Below are positions 21,353 through 32,596 of a stretch of DNA of 64,000 nucleotides, one piece after another. Position numbers and translations under genes: made by a program. Numbering within the stretch: the stretch's first letter is position 1; each line of letters begins with the position of its first letter. A model generated the notes under the pieces. That model worked only from the letters and a program-made list of their open reading frames with translations, made no database searches and was not told the origin of the DNA. Origin of the DNA: Pseudorasbora parva (lineage: Eukaryota > Chordata > Actinopteri > Cypriniformes > Gobionidae); NCBI RefSeq assembly GCF_024679245.1, contig NC_090184.1, positions 17,703,644 to 17,767,643 on the forward strand, read 5' to 3'.

Positions 21353-22834
21353 CTAGGACCGCTTGCCAGAAGCCTTCTTCGCCTGAAGGACTTCCCTCAA
21401 GTCGCCCTTCGGCTTAGAAGGCTTCTGGCGAGAACGTCGCCTCCTTTGCCAGGCTCCCTCGGGAGGGGCGCGGGAAGCGACGCTCTCCTTTTGCGCCTGT
21501 CTGTGGGCGCTGGTGGAGGGCCGGGACTGGCCACCAGAGACCTCCCTGCTGGCTACAGGAGGCCCCTGGCGGCGAGGGAGATACTGCCGGAAAGCCGCCG
21601 ACTGTTTCCTCACCTCCTGGAATCTCTCGACAACGCTATTGACTGCGTCGCCGAAGAGACCCACAGGAGCTATCGGGGAATCCAGAAGGAAGGATTTCTC
21701 CTTCTCCTTCATCCCCGACAGGTTTAACCACAGGTGCCTCTCCACGCACACCATGCCAGCCATAGAGCGGCCGATAGCACGGGCCGTCTCTTTGGTGACG
21801 CGGAGAGACAAGTCGGTAGCTTTCCGCAGCTCTGTAATATCGTCCGGAGACGGACCCTCTCCCTCATCTAGCTCTTTGAGGAGCTCAGCTTGGTATGCCT
21901 GCAGTACCGCCATGGTGTGCAGGCAACTACCAGCTCTACCGGCCGCTCGATACGCCCTGCCCACCAGGGACGACGTGTCCCTGCATGGCTTGGTGGGCAG
22001 GACAGGGGCTTTCAGGGACGCTGCTGCCTCAGGAGACAGATAGCTCGCTAACGCCTCCTCGACGCGAGGCAGCGTCCCATAACCAGCCTCAGCCGCGCCC
22101 ACGACACACCCGAAGTCGAGAACTGGGGGTGTCGATAGGCGCGACGAGTATGGTTTTCCCCATGATTTGCACAACTCGTTATGCAAATCCGGGAAAAACG
22201 GCAAGCCCCTGCGTGGCGGCTGAGCACACTTTTTGAAGAAGCGTCCATCCAACCTGCTCACAGGCTGGACTTCCACCTCTTCCTGTGGCCAGTCGATACT
22301 GAGTTTGGCCACAGCACGTGTCAGCACGTCCACCAGCTCTTCTTGAGCGGGAGAGTGAAGAGGTGAATTCACCTGCACTCCGCCCGCCTCCAGGCTGAAC
22401 TGATCTGATCCCTCGGAATCAGACAGCATCAGCACTGGGTTATCAACCTCGTGGGAAGAAGCCGCAGCGCGGGCTTCCTCACGAGGCGGAAGAGCGTCTG
22501 AATCATCGGACGAGGATTGGGAAGATGCCTCAGCATGCCCGCCTCCCGTCGCGAGATCCAGTTGTGAGCCCCAGGATCTACGCCGCCGCGCTGCCTCAAC
22601 AGACGCGGGACCAGACCCACGGGGCTCGCGAGCCTGACCGCCTTCGGTGAAGACGGCCAGCCGTGAGCGCAGCACCCGGAGCGGCAGCCTCTCACACTCG
22701 CTGCAGGCGGCACCCTCAAGCGCCGCCTGAGCGTGCTGCGCTCCGAGACACTGCACACACAGCTGGTGTTTGTCCGAGCCCGTGATGAAGCGCGGGCACG
22801 GATGAACACACCTTCTAAATTGCTCGCTTGCCAT
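21353..22834 (-). CDS. DIRS gag-like protein (ORF1)
   Basis: First ORF of the DIRS element and presumably its nucleocapsid-like structural protein. The frame is open from 22,885. I prefer the internal methionine at 22,834 (MASEQFRRC), about 493 residues, because the diverged copy at 12.3-12.8 kb aligns from just after it. The N-terminus has a Cys/His cluster (CVHPC, CVQCLG followed by HA, CSEC) at about residues 9-47, which resembles a zinc-binding fold. The middle is acidic and Ser-rich. The C-terminus is strongly basic (runs such as WQRRRRSRQKPSKPK), suggesting nucleic-acid binding. The stop lies 86 nt before the RT ORF begins. Related sequence is present in both degraded DIRS copies in this window. 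Gag identity rests on position and composition, since DIRS gags are poorly conserved. Confidence 0.85.
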   Translation of the reverse strand: MASEQFRRCVHPCPRFITGSDKHQLCVQCLGAQHAQAALEGAACSECERLPLRVLRSRLAVFTEGGQAREPRGSGPASVEAARRRRSWGSQLDLATGGGHAEASSQSSSDDSDALPPREEARAAASSHEVDNPVLMLSDSEGSDQFSLEAGGVQVNSPLHSPAQEELVDVLTRAVAKLSIDWPQEEVEVQPVSRLDGRFFKKCAQPPRRGLPFFPDLHNELCKSWGKPYSSRLSTPPVLDFGCVVGAAEAGYGTLPRVEEALASYLSPEAAASLKAPVLPTKPCRDTSSLVGRAYRAAGRAGSCLHTMAVLQAYQAELLKELDEGEGPSPDDITELRKATDLSLRVTKETARAIGRSMAGMVCVERHLWLNLSGMKEKEKSFLLDSPIAPVGLFGDAVNSVVERFQEVRKQSAAFRQYLPRRQGPPVASREVSGGQSRPSTSAHRQAQKESVASRAPPEGAWQRRRRSRQKPSKPKGDLREVLQAKKASGKRS

Positions 22835-22916
22835 GCTTATTCGAAAAAGGGACTGATATTCAGACAGACAACAGTAAATAGACAAACAATATTCACACAG
22901 AGCGCCTCGCTGAAGA

Positions 22917-23109
22917 GCAAAGACTGTCTGTTGTTTGGGGCGGCGCCTTCTTATAGCTTCCGTGTACGCCGTCGCCGGTTACGTCACGACGTTGCACCAA
23001 TCGGATTGGTGGCTGATTTCATTCATACTTCAGAGCCGTCACGCTGGGGGCGTTCCCAGAGTGTCGTCACTCGACGACGCAGTGTTGAGTTCCCTCGATA
23101 TAGGGAACT
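22917..23109 (-). repeat. DIRS right (5') inverted terminal repeat
   Basis: This is the upstream end relative to the coding strand. Its inner 165 bp or so is the reverse complement of 17,800-17,966, with one difference seen near the inner edge. The outermost part (about 23,082-23,109) is unique to this end and is matched by the complement at about 18,058-18,090 in the internal complementary region. It contains the likely promoter. Confidence 0.92.
22950..22955 (-). promoter_or_regulatory. Candidate TATA box of the DIRS element
   Basis: Reads TATAAG on the minus strand inside the right terminal repeat, followed by a GC-rich stretch and about 115 nt before the preferred gag ATG. The same sequence exists in the other repeat at about 17,929, where it would point out of the element if used. 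This is a motif call only. Confidence 0.35.
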
Positions 23110-24260
23110 GCGGAAGTCTTACTAATTTCACAGGTAGTTTGTTTCTGTATTTATTCTATATAAAACTGCAGATCCAATTTACAGTATTTGCTCTGGCTTT
23201 TGTTTTAAATCATTTTGTTGCGTTATTATTGCTTGTTTTCATCTGATGACGACACGCAGAATGTGGCAGTTGGTCTGTGTTGTGTTTGTCCCGCCCCATC
23301 TCCACTGTGATTGGACAGCTGAGTGAAGAGTGACAGTGATGAGCGCTGCGTTTTACTCAAAGTTGAACATTCTTCAACTCTCGGCGACCAGTTAAAAAAG
23401 CTGCGCACTCAGCGCGTGAGCGTGAAATACTCGCTCAGCGCTTCATTGTGCTCCAGGCATTCTAAAAATGCAGTGCTCTCATTGAAAACAATTGAAAACG
23501 CCAGCCAGCAACATGAAAAAACGCTTTGGTGGACACACGGCCTAAGGGGCCTAAAGTATGCCAAGAAAACATCCCCCACACCATTACACCACCAGCAGCA
23601 GCCTGTACAGTGGTAACAAGGCATGATGGATCCATGTTCTCATTCTGTTTACACCAAATTCTGACGCTACCATCTGAATGTCTCAACAAAAATCGAGACT
23701 CATCAGACCAGGCAACATTTTTCCAGTCTTCTACTGTCCAATTTTGGTGAGCTTGTGCAAATTGTAGCCACTTTTTCCTATTTGTAGTAGAGATGAGTGC
23801 TACTCAGTGTGGTCTTCTGTTGTAGCTCATCCACTTCAAGTTTGTGCATGTTGTGGCTTCACAAATGCTTTGCTGCATACCTCGGTTGTAACGAGTGGTT
23901 ATTTCAGTCAAAGTTGCTCTTCTATCAGATTGAATCAGTCAGCCCATTCTCCTCTGACCTCTAGCATCAACAAGTCATTTTCACCTTGACTGCCGCATAC
24001 TGGAGGTTTTTCCCTTTTCACACCATTTTTTGTAAACCCTAGAAATGGTTGTGCGTGAAAATCCCAGTACCTGAGCAGATTATGAAATACTCAGACCAGC
24101 CCGTCTGGCACCAACAACCATGCCACGTTCAAAATTGCTTAAATCACCTTTCTTTCTCATTCTAACATTCAGTTTGGAGTTCAGGAGATTGTCTTGACCA
24201 GGACCACACCCCTAAATGCATTGAAGCAACTGCCATGTGATTGGTTGATCATTGCATTTA

Positions 24261-26400
24261 GTAACTGGCTAACTTCACTAACAAGTCATGGTGACACCAG
24301 TGAATCACAACTGGCAATTTCCTGAGAAGAAGCCCAAAACACCATGGCTTTATACAATTCCTGAAATTTAAAAAAAAAAAAAAAAAAATTTTGAAAGAAA
24401 GACTGAAATCGTACAACAATAATGTCACACTACATAATAATCAAGCATCAAGAAGTTAATGAACAACAGATGAGAAAAATAATAAAATGGTTACAGATAT
24501 GTTATTCATTATTAATAAAAGAAAACAATGCATTTAAAAAATAATTAAACTAAATTCAAAACAAGCAGATTTTTGTGACTAAGTAGGTCATATTGAAATA
24601 AGCTACAGTCACATGCAATCCAATGAATGCAAATAAAAGGTAAACACCAAACATCAAAACCTGTGTTCTCTTGTTAGTGGTCAAAAATATTGAGGGGGAA
24701 AAAAGCACATGAGACCCTTTTGTTCTGTACAAATTTAAATGAATTTCATCCTTTCAGGGTAAGCAAATGAGTGCATCTTATTAATGTTTAATGAGCAATC
24801 ACTTGTACCACTTCTAATGGTATCAAACAGATACAGTTCATCACACTGCTAATTAAAGGGCAAATTCTTCACTAGTGAATAACAAAGGAATCAATACTGT
24901 ACTGTGCTGTAAAAATATATATTTTTCCTAAACCTAAATTGTAAATGCATGTGGTAAATAAACTAAATGAACTGGTTTTATTCAAGGCAAATAAGAAAAT
25001 CGATGCACAATAATCAAGCAAAAAATACTCTAATATATCCTAATAAAGCTGAAAATATAGCACGTACCCTATTTACAACAGCACCATAAACTGCAGTGCG
25101 AAGAGTGTGTTAGTTTAGTAAATGGATTAATAAAAAAAGAAGCAATTATATGTTGTGATATTTCTCCCTGCTGTACCATAAACATAGCGAAACGAGACTT
25201 ATAAACTGGAGTTCGTACCAAAGTTTTGTGTACCATTACTTTACACCCAATGAAGTCAGAGGCAGAATCTTTCAGTTAACAATCCCTCAAAAAGACATCG
25301 CTACATCACCTGTCTACCTGTCATCGAAACATTAAAGCCCACAACAAGCAGCAATAACTTTGAAAAACAACCCTATGTATGTGCCCTTAAAATTGTAGCC
25401 TTTTATCAAGAGGATAAAGGGAGTTTAATTGATCATACTAATTGACTATAATTATCTGTAAATGCCTCCCTGAATAGGTATTAGGGAAAGACTTGTAAGC
25501 ACTTGAATCAGCGAATTCCCTGGCACAGGTGATTAAATAACCATTCCAATATGCATTCGCTTTATTTATTCTCCAAACTATTTTGAGCCAGAAATTCTAT
25601 AAGCAGCAGGATGAAATCCACATTCTCTCGAGCGTAACATTTACTGTAAGATTGTAAGATACCAATTTAAATGGTAAAACACTTCCTCCGATTCTATCTT
25701 AATGCGACTGTAGAGAGAATAAATAAGCTAGGGAAGTTGATGTACCTGAAACTATAGTAATATGCTGTGAGCATTTGAGCATTTCTCAACTTTTTCATGC
25801 TGTCACCATTTGCTCCGCTCCGCTGTCAATCCCACGATCCCCTGTGCTAGCCTGCCGCTCAGCTTCAATTGAGAATGAATTCAATATGCCTGCTCATGTC
25901 TGCTCACTTCGCACCAGTGGACATGTACAGCTACCTTTGCTCAAACTTATTGGTAGGTATTTTTTCAAAATAGTAACCCAAGCATCCACATCATAACATG
26001 TGGACAGCCACTCAGAATAACTTAGTAACCACACCCTGTCAACCACCCACAAAACAAATACGTTCAGCACCAGTGGCATTTTCTTTAGAAAATGTAAAAA
26101 TGTAGTTATTTTTGCAATTGCACTTGGTGTCTCTACAGTTCACCTTTAAAAACCTGACCTCGGCAGAAGAAATGCTGATTTTTAATGTTTATCCTTGTGG
26201 GATATAATGCAACTCTTTGTGTAATTACTGCATCTCTTTCGCTTTTTAAAATAACTTAATTTACTATTCCTTCTTCTTTAAGCACCACATTTTTCTTGAG
26301 AATAGTGCACAAAAGCAACAAGAAAGAGTAAAAAAAAAAAAAAAAACAGGGACAAGCAGAACACCCATAAAGAAATCACCTTCAGGGTTAAAGGTATTAC
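24261..26400. other. No gene seen
   Basis: AT-rich unique-looking sequence with A-runs at about 24,369-24,389 and 26,329-26,346. Short ORFs show no recognisable protein. Confidence 0.55.
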
Positions 26401-26404
26401 TGGG

Positions 26405-26520
26405 TATGGAAGCTTTTATCCACCACAGAATTCAAAATAAAATGCAATTGTGGCTATTTATCTCACAATTCGGACTTTATTTTCCTCGCAACTGCAAGTT
26501 TTATTTGTCTGGCTATCAGC
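26405..26520. repeat. End of a TATGGAAGC-type MITE
   Basis: Starts TATGGAAGCTTTTATCCACCACAGAAT and runs into ATCTCACAATTCGGACTTTA. The same terminal motif and inner sequence type recur at 30,437, 33,651, 28,945 and 63,965. Confidence 0.55.
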
Positions 26521-26866
26521 AAACCAAGCACAATCTTTTAAAATTGAACATTGGTCTGGGGAGTCTGCTCTGTATATTTACTGCACAGGAGGCGTGATCA
26601 ACTGGCATTATTCAAATGACTCTGTATGCAATTGGATGGTCCTTTAACCAATCAGACCACAAGAGGCGTGATCAACAGGCATCTATCCATCCTTCTCTAT
26701 CTGTCATCGTGTCAAACCCACCAATAGCGTGCTAAGTCGATAAGCCAGTCTGTGATTGGTTCCTGCAAAAGTGTAATAGAAGCAGTAGAAATGAATGTAC
26801 AGGTTTCCAGATTGAGCTGAAGGGTGAAATCAAATTGCCAGGAAAAAGTCATTATGAGTCTGAAGG

Positions 26867-27717
26867 CTGATTTATACTTCTTTGCTGGACCTACGGCGTA
26901 TCCTCTACTGCGCGTTACGCATTGGTTTTCATTTATACTTCTGCGTTGTTGTCCGCGTCAAAATGCAATTACACATGCAGACCGCTAGTGGGCAGTGTCC
27001 ACAGGCATGTTGATGGAAACCCCAGTCTCAAGGCAAACGCTGAAGAAATGACTTGCTTGCACTGTCATTGCATGCGTTTGAGATGCATCTGAAGTGTCAG
27101 CAATGATGGCGGCAGATAGTGGCTTTTCTTGCACCATGAGTTGTTGTATGTAATACAAATTAAGCATCTCTAGTTGATTAGTAGAGTAACATAAGAGGCG
27201 ATCTGGCAATAAATGCATTTGTGAAATCATGCAGAGTGCACGTGGCCGCTGTTTTCAGATCGGTGGCTCGCGCACTGACTAGCTTCAACCGCTTTTGCAG
27301 AGATTCATTCCGTTGAAATCATAAAACGAAATGCACCCATTGTGTTGTGTCCCTGTTCTTGATATACAATCACTGATTAACATCTTTGGTTTCAATGTGA
27401 ACATGAATAAACTTTGGATGTATGTATTTATTCACTAACATAAATCTCAGCACTAGTACAAAATATTGTGTTATATAGCAGATATAGGATGAAACCATCA
27501 TTTCTGGACATGCACTCCTATCACAGATTTATTTTTTTATAGACCTGAGGGAGGGGTTCTGGTAGAGCAATCACGGTGCTTGCGGTCCGTGTAGAAATGA
27601 CACGTACTTACAATTTTGGAGAGGTGCGCGTCAGGGTACGGCGTATGTAATGTGTCTATGTGTATGGTTCGCCGTACCTTCTGCGTGCACTTGACAGAGA
27701 CGTATAAATTGGGCTTG
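26867..27717. mobile_element. Non-autonomous DNA transposon (GCTGATTTATAC ends)
   Basis: Left end AAGGCTGATTTATACTTCT with GGACCTACGGCGTA. Right end is the approximate complement (GGTACGGCGTATG ... CGTATAAATTGGGCTT). The inner part has no transposase motif. No clean target duplication was identified. Confidence 0.65.
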
Positions 27718-28227
27718 ATACTGCTCCATTGGGCTGTGATTATAGGGTGAAAATGCCTCTGCACTCATTTGGATAGACCTACAACCAATCAAAGCAATGG
27801 AGTAAGTGACGTATGTTGAGCGACGCATAGTTGTCAACAGAACTCAACTGCAGGCACGTTGGAAGAAGAAGAAGAAGAAGATGAGTGTAAATAATCTTTG
27901 CTGGTGTTGTAAAAAATAATTTAGGGATACACAGAGTGCTTACCAACATGGTCATTATTTTTGAGAGAAATAGTAAAGGTGAATGCATATATGAACAAGT
28001 TCTCCATTTAGGATTAGAACAAATTTAACCCAAGCGCTCTTTGATGATGTGGATGATTACGTAACTGATGATCATTTGTCCATCATTTTATAAAGCCTGC
28101 CCTGATGCCCTGATTGGTTCAAACAGCTCTGGTTCAAGCATAATTGCTCCACAACGGATCAAGTCCAGACCGAACTTCCCAACCTCAAATGTTGTGGGCG
28201 GGGCTAAGTTCGGCTGGCACCCCTAAA
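27718..28227. other. No gene seen
   Basis: Contains a short (GAA)n run at 27,864-27,880. The rest is non-coding. Confidence 0.5.
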
Positions 28228-28320
28228 TGCATTAAAGCAACTACCATGTGATTGGTTGATTAGATAATTGCATTAATGAGAAATTGAACGGGTGTTCCTA
28301 ATGATCCTTTAGGTGAGTGA
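28228..28320. repeat. Tc1-like terminal fragment
   Basis: CACCCCTAAATGCATTAAAG through GATCCTTTAGGTGAGTGA matches the sequence at 24,205-24,255, the 5' flank of the Tc1 transposase remnant. It is a solo end. Confidence 0.65.
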
Positions 28321-28719
28321 GATTGTACTAAATGTCAGCTTGCTTATTTTGCTCAAGATAAGGTTTTATGAAGCCCACGTCATGCAAACAAGAAACTATG
28401 CTTCTAACCACAGGTCGAGAGCTGCCGTTCCAACCACGCAAGTTTGTGATGTTGTTTGTGAAACACCGACTAGTTAAACTATGTTGATAACGATGGAACT
28501 TGCGACCATAGTTGGCTAATGATGCTTTTGGGAAACACACCCAGGAAGGCCATGGGCGAACAGATGGGCACGAGTGCATTTGATATTTAAACAACATGGC
28601 TGTGGATGTGAAAATCATAACTGCATCAGGCTGAAGCTAGCAAAAAAACACTTGCATCACTCCTGCCATCACATTGCGTCGGGTTTATGACAGGGCCCAA
28701 GATCTCACCATTTTTCTTC

Positions 28720-28947
28720 TAATTCTGATAAATAAAGTGAGAATTTTAAGATATAGACTTGCAATTGTGGGGGAAAAGTCATAATTACACATTTATATCT
28801 CACATTTCTGACATATTTTCTCAGAAATGTGAGATATAAACTGGCAGTTGTTAGTTACAAAGTCAGAATCGGTATATATACACTCGCAATTGCTTTAAAA
28901 AAGGCAGAATTTTAAGATAAAAAGTCATAATTACAAGCTTCCATAGC
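28720..28947. repeat. Degenerate GTGAGATATAAACTNGCAATT-type array, copy 1
   Basis: Successive units of about 25-30 bp alternate AATTTTAAGATATA, CACAATT-like and AGTCATAATTACA in both orientations, ending in AAGCTTCCATAG, the MITE terminal motif. The same array type is at 30,470-30,685 and 32,336-32,480. Confidence 0.6.
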
Positions 28948-29640
28948 TGGACTACAGTCTAAAAAAATAAAAAATAAATCTGCATTTACCTACATAATCA
29001 GCCATTAATGCCTAAAACAGTTTATAGTCAACTACGCATTGTATAGAGACGTTCATAAAATGCATTTTGATATTGATATCTCTCCCAGTAGTCCAGTAAT
29101 CTCAGTGGGCAGTAGAGCAGCTCTAGGGTAATGAGGCAGCTTTAGCAGGATGGCTGGTTTTGGTCCCAGGTGAGACAAATGCTTAACCACTGAACATGCT
29201 TTCAGTGTATAAATCTACAGCTTACATGCTTCGGTACTCTTCAAACATAGAAGAAAATTGCTCTCAGAGGAGGGAGAGCATTATGGGTATACATGATATT
29301 ATCTGAGTGAACAAGTTATATAATAATAAAATACGACTGCTGTGATGACTTTGACATTGAAAAAAGTAAGTTTTTGTTTGCACTTTTATTTGAGTAAATA
29401 CATTTGCTACTAATATAAAGTGTACCTGTGTATATTTATAGAGAATAGTTTATGATATTTTTTTCTTTGTTCACACTTGAATGACAAAAGTAACACTTTA
29501 TTCTGATGGTCCACTTTAGGCATTCTACTAAGTTATAAAGTAACTTTGTAACTAGAGCACAACCGATATGGGTTTTTGGGGGCTGTTGATATTAGGGGTT
29601 AAAAAGTCTGATATCGGCCGATATTCTTTGTGTAAATTAT
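28948..29640. other. No gene seen
   Basis: AT-rich. Near 29,560-29,625 CCGATATGGGTTTTTGGGGG and GATATCGGCCGATA form a repeat-like patch. Confidence 0.45.
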
Positions 29641-29647
29641 AAGACAG

Positions 29648-29698
29648 TACCAGTCAAAAGTTTGGACACAATTTCCAAACTTTTGACTGCTGTATATA
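29648..29698. repeat. Back-to-back Tc1-like ends
   Basis: AGTACCAGTCAAAAGTTTGG followed within a few bases by its complement CCAAACTTTTGACTG. This is two transposon termini with essentially the entire interior deleted. Confidence 0.6.
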
Positions 29699-30101
29699 GA
29701 ATGCAGTATATACATAATATACATAAATTGTACATAAATACAACAGAACAAACATGCAAATTAAAAAGTTATTTTTTTCATGTAGGTTTAAACTAGATTT
29801 TCATGTACAGAAATGTTAATCAAATGTAAAATATCACTTCATAATCTTTAATGTATAAATTAAGACTTCAGATGTTTTTTTTAGGCTCCTATGTATAGGT
29901 TTCTACCTAAGTACTGATACTTCTAAATGGACTGAACATGGGATTTAGCAGGTTTGAAGTAAAAGTATTTGATGAATTATAATTTGTGTTATTTGTACTC
30001 ATCAAATAAAGATTTAAAGAGTCTTTATTAAAGTTATTCAGCGAAAATAAAAATTCACTGAATAACTGAGTGATTTTTTTCTGTCTTGTGTTATCTCGTC
30101 T

Positions 30102-30400
30102 CTTATGAGAAAATGCTTCCCTGCCATTGGCTAGATTGTTCCGTGTTTTCCCTGTTATATGCTAGGGGGCGCTATTACACATCTCCTGAATGAGTACAGA
30201 ATCTCCTGAAGAAAACAGAGGCAAAGAAGAAGCAGAAACAAGCAATCTCTTATAAGCAGATTCATATGTAAAATAACGTGATCATCAACATTAAACAGCA
30301 TTTAAATCAAAACTGCCTAAAGTTATTGAATGAAACCACTGACCCAGGATGAGCTATAGGACTGTGAAGTTGATGGACTCATCTGATCTGAATATATGAT
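30102..30400. repeat. Fragment of the TTAA MITE family, copy 2
   Basis: TTATGAGAAAATGCTTCC, GCTATTACACATCTCCTGAA and CATTAAACAGCATTTAAATC match the interior of the element at 11,130-11,775 in the same order. Both termini are missing. Confidence 0.7.
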
Positions 30401-30685
30401 TTTTATACACCTGTAGAATAACCTGGCTAACCAAACTATGGAATCTTGTTTCTGCCATAGAATAAAATAAAAAAGGTAATTGCGACTTTTTATCTGACAA
30501 TTCTGAATTTTTTTCTCAGAATTGCGTGATATAAAGTCAGAAATGTGAGATATAAACTATTTTTCCCCCCCGGAATGGGACTTTATAACTTACTACATCT
30601 CACAATTCTGAGAAAAGAATTGCGAGTTATGAAGTCAGAACTGTGAGATTTAAACTTGCAATTGTGAGATCTAAACTCACAATTG

Positions 30686-32322
30686 ACCTATCGGTAAGCC
30701 CCACCCCCCTTAGTTACAGTTGCTAACTCAGACAAACAAACGGATTTGCCAACTGTCCTCCAAAAAATATGACTCTAAGTCATTTTTCAAGCACCTTATT
30801 ACAACCTATATTTACGTTTTAAAGTGATGTGCCCTCTAGCTGGTGTAAAAATAATGACAGTGTCGTGTTACGTCTGACTGTCGTTACCAATCAAAATGCG
30901 TGTTCATTTTAATGCAATGTCTAGACTTTTTACCACCATTTGTCATATTTTAATTTAGCAAAAATATTTTTTTTAATTTACAACTACACCCACCCCATCC
31001 CTAAACCTACCCAGTGATTTTTAGTGCATACACACTTTATGAGCACATGTTCCCTGGGATCGAACCCACAATCGCATGATCACATGTTTCTGTTGTGTTG
31101 TGCAATGCTTTACCAACTGATCTATAAAAAAACTAAAATATTAAGCAGATAAAAGGGAAAAATGCTTTAAAATGAAAGTGTCCTGCTGTCAATAGGAGCA
31201 CAACTTTAGAAAACGCTCCTGTGCGTCGTATTTAATTAATTATAATATTGTCGATAGGGGCGCAACTTTAGTAAACGCTCATATGGGTCGTATTTCAAGG
31301 AAGTATTTCAACGACCTATATAGGCGTATTGGTTGGAAGACATGTTGGGATTTGCTGTGTCTTATAATGACAGCTGTCAGTGTGAAAACCTCATCCCAAG
31401 ATGTTTTAGGACGGAGACAAAATGTAGCATATACCTTGTCTGAATGATGACCAAATTTTACTGATGGTTTATGAAGTTTATTACATTGGTTTTCACTCCA
31501 ACAAATCACTGTAAGAGCTGAATAAACAAAGCATATGGAGTGCGCATTAATGTCTCATTCACAAACTCTCTCTCGCCGCTGCATTATCATTAACATACAC
31601 AGCAAATTACACAAAAACACTCTAACAATAAACAAACATACAGACCTTGTGCCTTTTCGTTGGTGGAGTTTATAATCTGTATCTGCAAAACGACTCCAAT
31701 AAACAAGCTCTCCCTTTCACTACCCGTAAACTATAATACCCATCAAAATAGGAGTCCCTCAACTAGCTAATGTAGACCTCAAATATATTTAAACTCACAG
31801 AAATACCACCTCTCGTCAAGGAGCATTTAAGTGGGAGTTAAATATATACAATATTTTAAAATAAATATAATGGGAGATTCATTTGGAAACGAGGGTTTAC
31901 AGATCACAATGCAAGCGGGAGAAGCCTCATATTACGATCGCAGATGATAACATCCAGGATCAACACCGTTCATGTACCACAGGGTTAGATTGAATTAATT
32001 TACATTTAACCATCTTAATAGAGATGCACTGAAATGTAGACCATCGTTTATGTTTTGATCTAACTTACACAGTTACATGTCATGAGAACAGTTAGTTACT
32101 ATCACTAACTTTAATCATAACTTAATGAAATTATGACAACCAAAAAAACAACTCTCAGGATACCTGGAAACAGTGTACCTTCAAACGGATGAGAGCATCA
32201 TATTTTCCAATGTTTCTCTATGGAGCTGAAACCTAAAGATGTCAGAGTTCCAGTGTCCGTGCAACTGATACTCAACTGCTATTGGCTCATCTGCGTTCAA
32301 GGAGAGGGGCTTACCGATAGGT
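30686..32322. mobile_element. Non-autonomous element with CCTATCGGTAAGCCCC ends
   Basis: Perfect 16-bp inverted ends (30,686-30,701 and 32,307-32,322), flanked by ACAATTGA/TCAATTGT. CAATTG may be a target duplication, or the symmetry may come from the host array. The roughly 1.6 kb interior holds a short tandem duplication at 31,183-31,300 and no recognisable transposase. Confidence 0.65.
31183..31300. repeat. Imperfect tandem duplication
   Basis: Two units of about 60 bp share AGGNGCNCAACTTTAG, AAACGCTC and GGGTCGTATTT/GCGTCGTATTT. Confidence 0.6.
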
Positions 32323-32596
32323 CAATTGTGAGTTGACGTCACGCAGTTCAGTCATTTTTCTGAGAATTGCGAGATAAACATGCAATTACAAGTTAGAAAG
32401 TTAGAATTGCATGATATGAAGTCAGAATTGCAAGATGTAAAGTCAGAATTGTGAGATATAAACTCGAAATTGCGATTTATAAGGTTTAAATAAAATATAT
32501 AAAAAGTAAAAACTATATTTTAAACAGCACTAGGTAATGTTTGCTCTCGGGGTCCCCCTACAGTTGGGAAAAAATATTGTCCTCTACTACAGCTCC

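Larger units (their letters stand above)
17752..23109 (-). mobile_element. Full-length DIRS-type tyrosine recombinase retrotransposon
   Basis: Complete DIRS-like element of about 5.4 kb in minus orientation. In coding order it holds a gag-like ORF, an RT/RNase H/methyltransferase-like ORF and an overlapping tyrosine recombinase ORF. Its ends are inverted repeats, about 17,800-17,966 and 22,917-23,085; reading base by base I saw one difference. The outermost bases differ between the ends. An internal region at 18,000-18,110 carries the complement of both. This split arrangement is known for DIRS elements, which replicate through a circular DNA and integrate by a recombinase rather than a DDE integrase. 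No target duplication is evident, as expected. The internal GC content is far above the AT-rich surroundings. All three ORFs are open and key catalytic residues are visible, so the copy looks young and possibly autonomous. Confidence 0.95.
17604..23542. mobile_element. PIF/Harbinger-like MITE split by the DIRS insertion
   Basis: Terminal inverted repeats of about 21 bp (GGCCGTGTGTCCACCAAAGCG at the left, its complement ending at 23,542) are flanked by TAA on both sides (17,601-17,603 and 23,543-23,545). A 3-bp TAA duplication fits the PIF/Harbinger superfamily. Without the DIRS the element is about 580 bp (17,604-17,751 plus 23,110-23,542). It has GAAAACGC/GCGTTTT-type internal inverted segments and no transposase. 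Confidence 0.75.
17360..24260 (-). pseudogene. Decayed Tc1-like transposase, interrupted by MITE plus DIRS
   Basis: Minus-strand Tc1/mariner coding remnant in two blocks, about 23,546-24,165 (N-terminal and middle) and 17,390-17,600 (C-terminal). Recognisable DD34E features are a helix-turn-helix N-terminus starting near 24,162, a WSDESRF-like block near 23,700, VMVWGMFSWHTLGPL near 23,570-23,610, and QQDNAPCH followed by ISNWFLEHDNEFTVLKW at about 17,410-17,500. Removing the inserted MITE and one TAA restores a continuous reading of the segment between these blocks. Stops and frameshifts elsewhere, and a missing C-terminus after the WP, make it non-functional. A related terminal fragment lies at 28,228-28,320. 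Confidence 0.85.

Noticed and set aside
18649..22366. Plus-strand ORFs of 60-176 codons across the DIRS element
   Set aside because: They lie antisense to the GC-rich DIRS genes, have no recognisable domains, and are shadows of the real coding frames.
22834..22885. Upstream ATG of the gag ORF at 22,885
   Set aside because: The extra 17 residues (MSIYCCLSEYQSLFRIS) lie in leader sequence. The internal MASEQ start fits the similarity to the diverged gag copy better.
30437..30700. CRISPR-like array from repeated GAATTGCGAG units
   Set aside because: Units are degenerate, occur in both orientations and lack unique spacers. The context is a vertebrate MITE.
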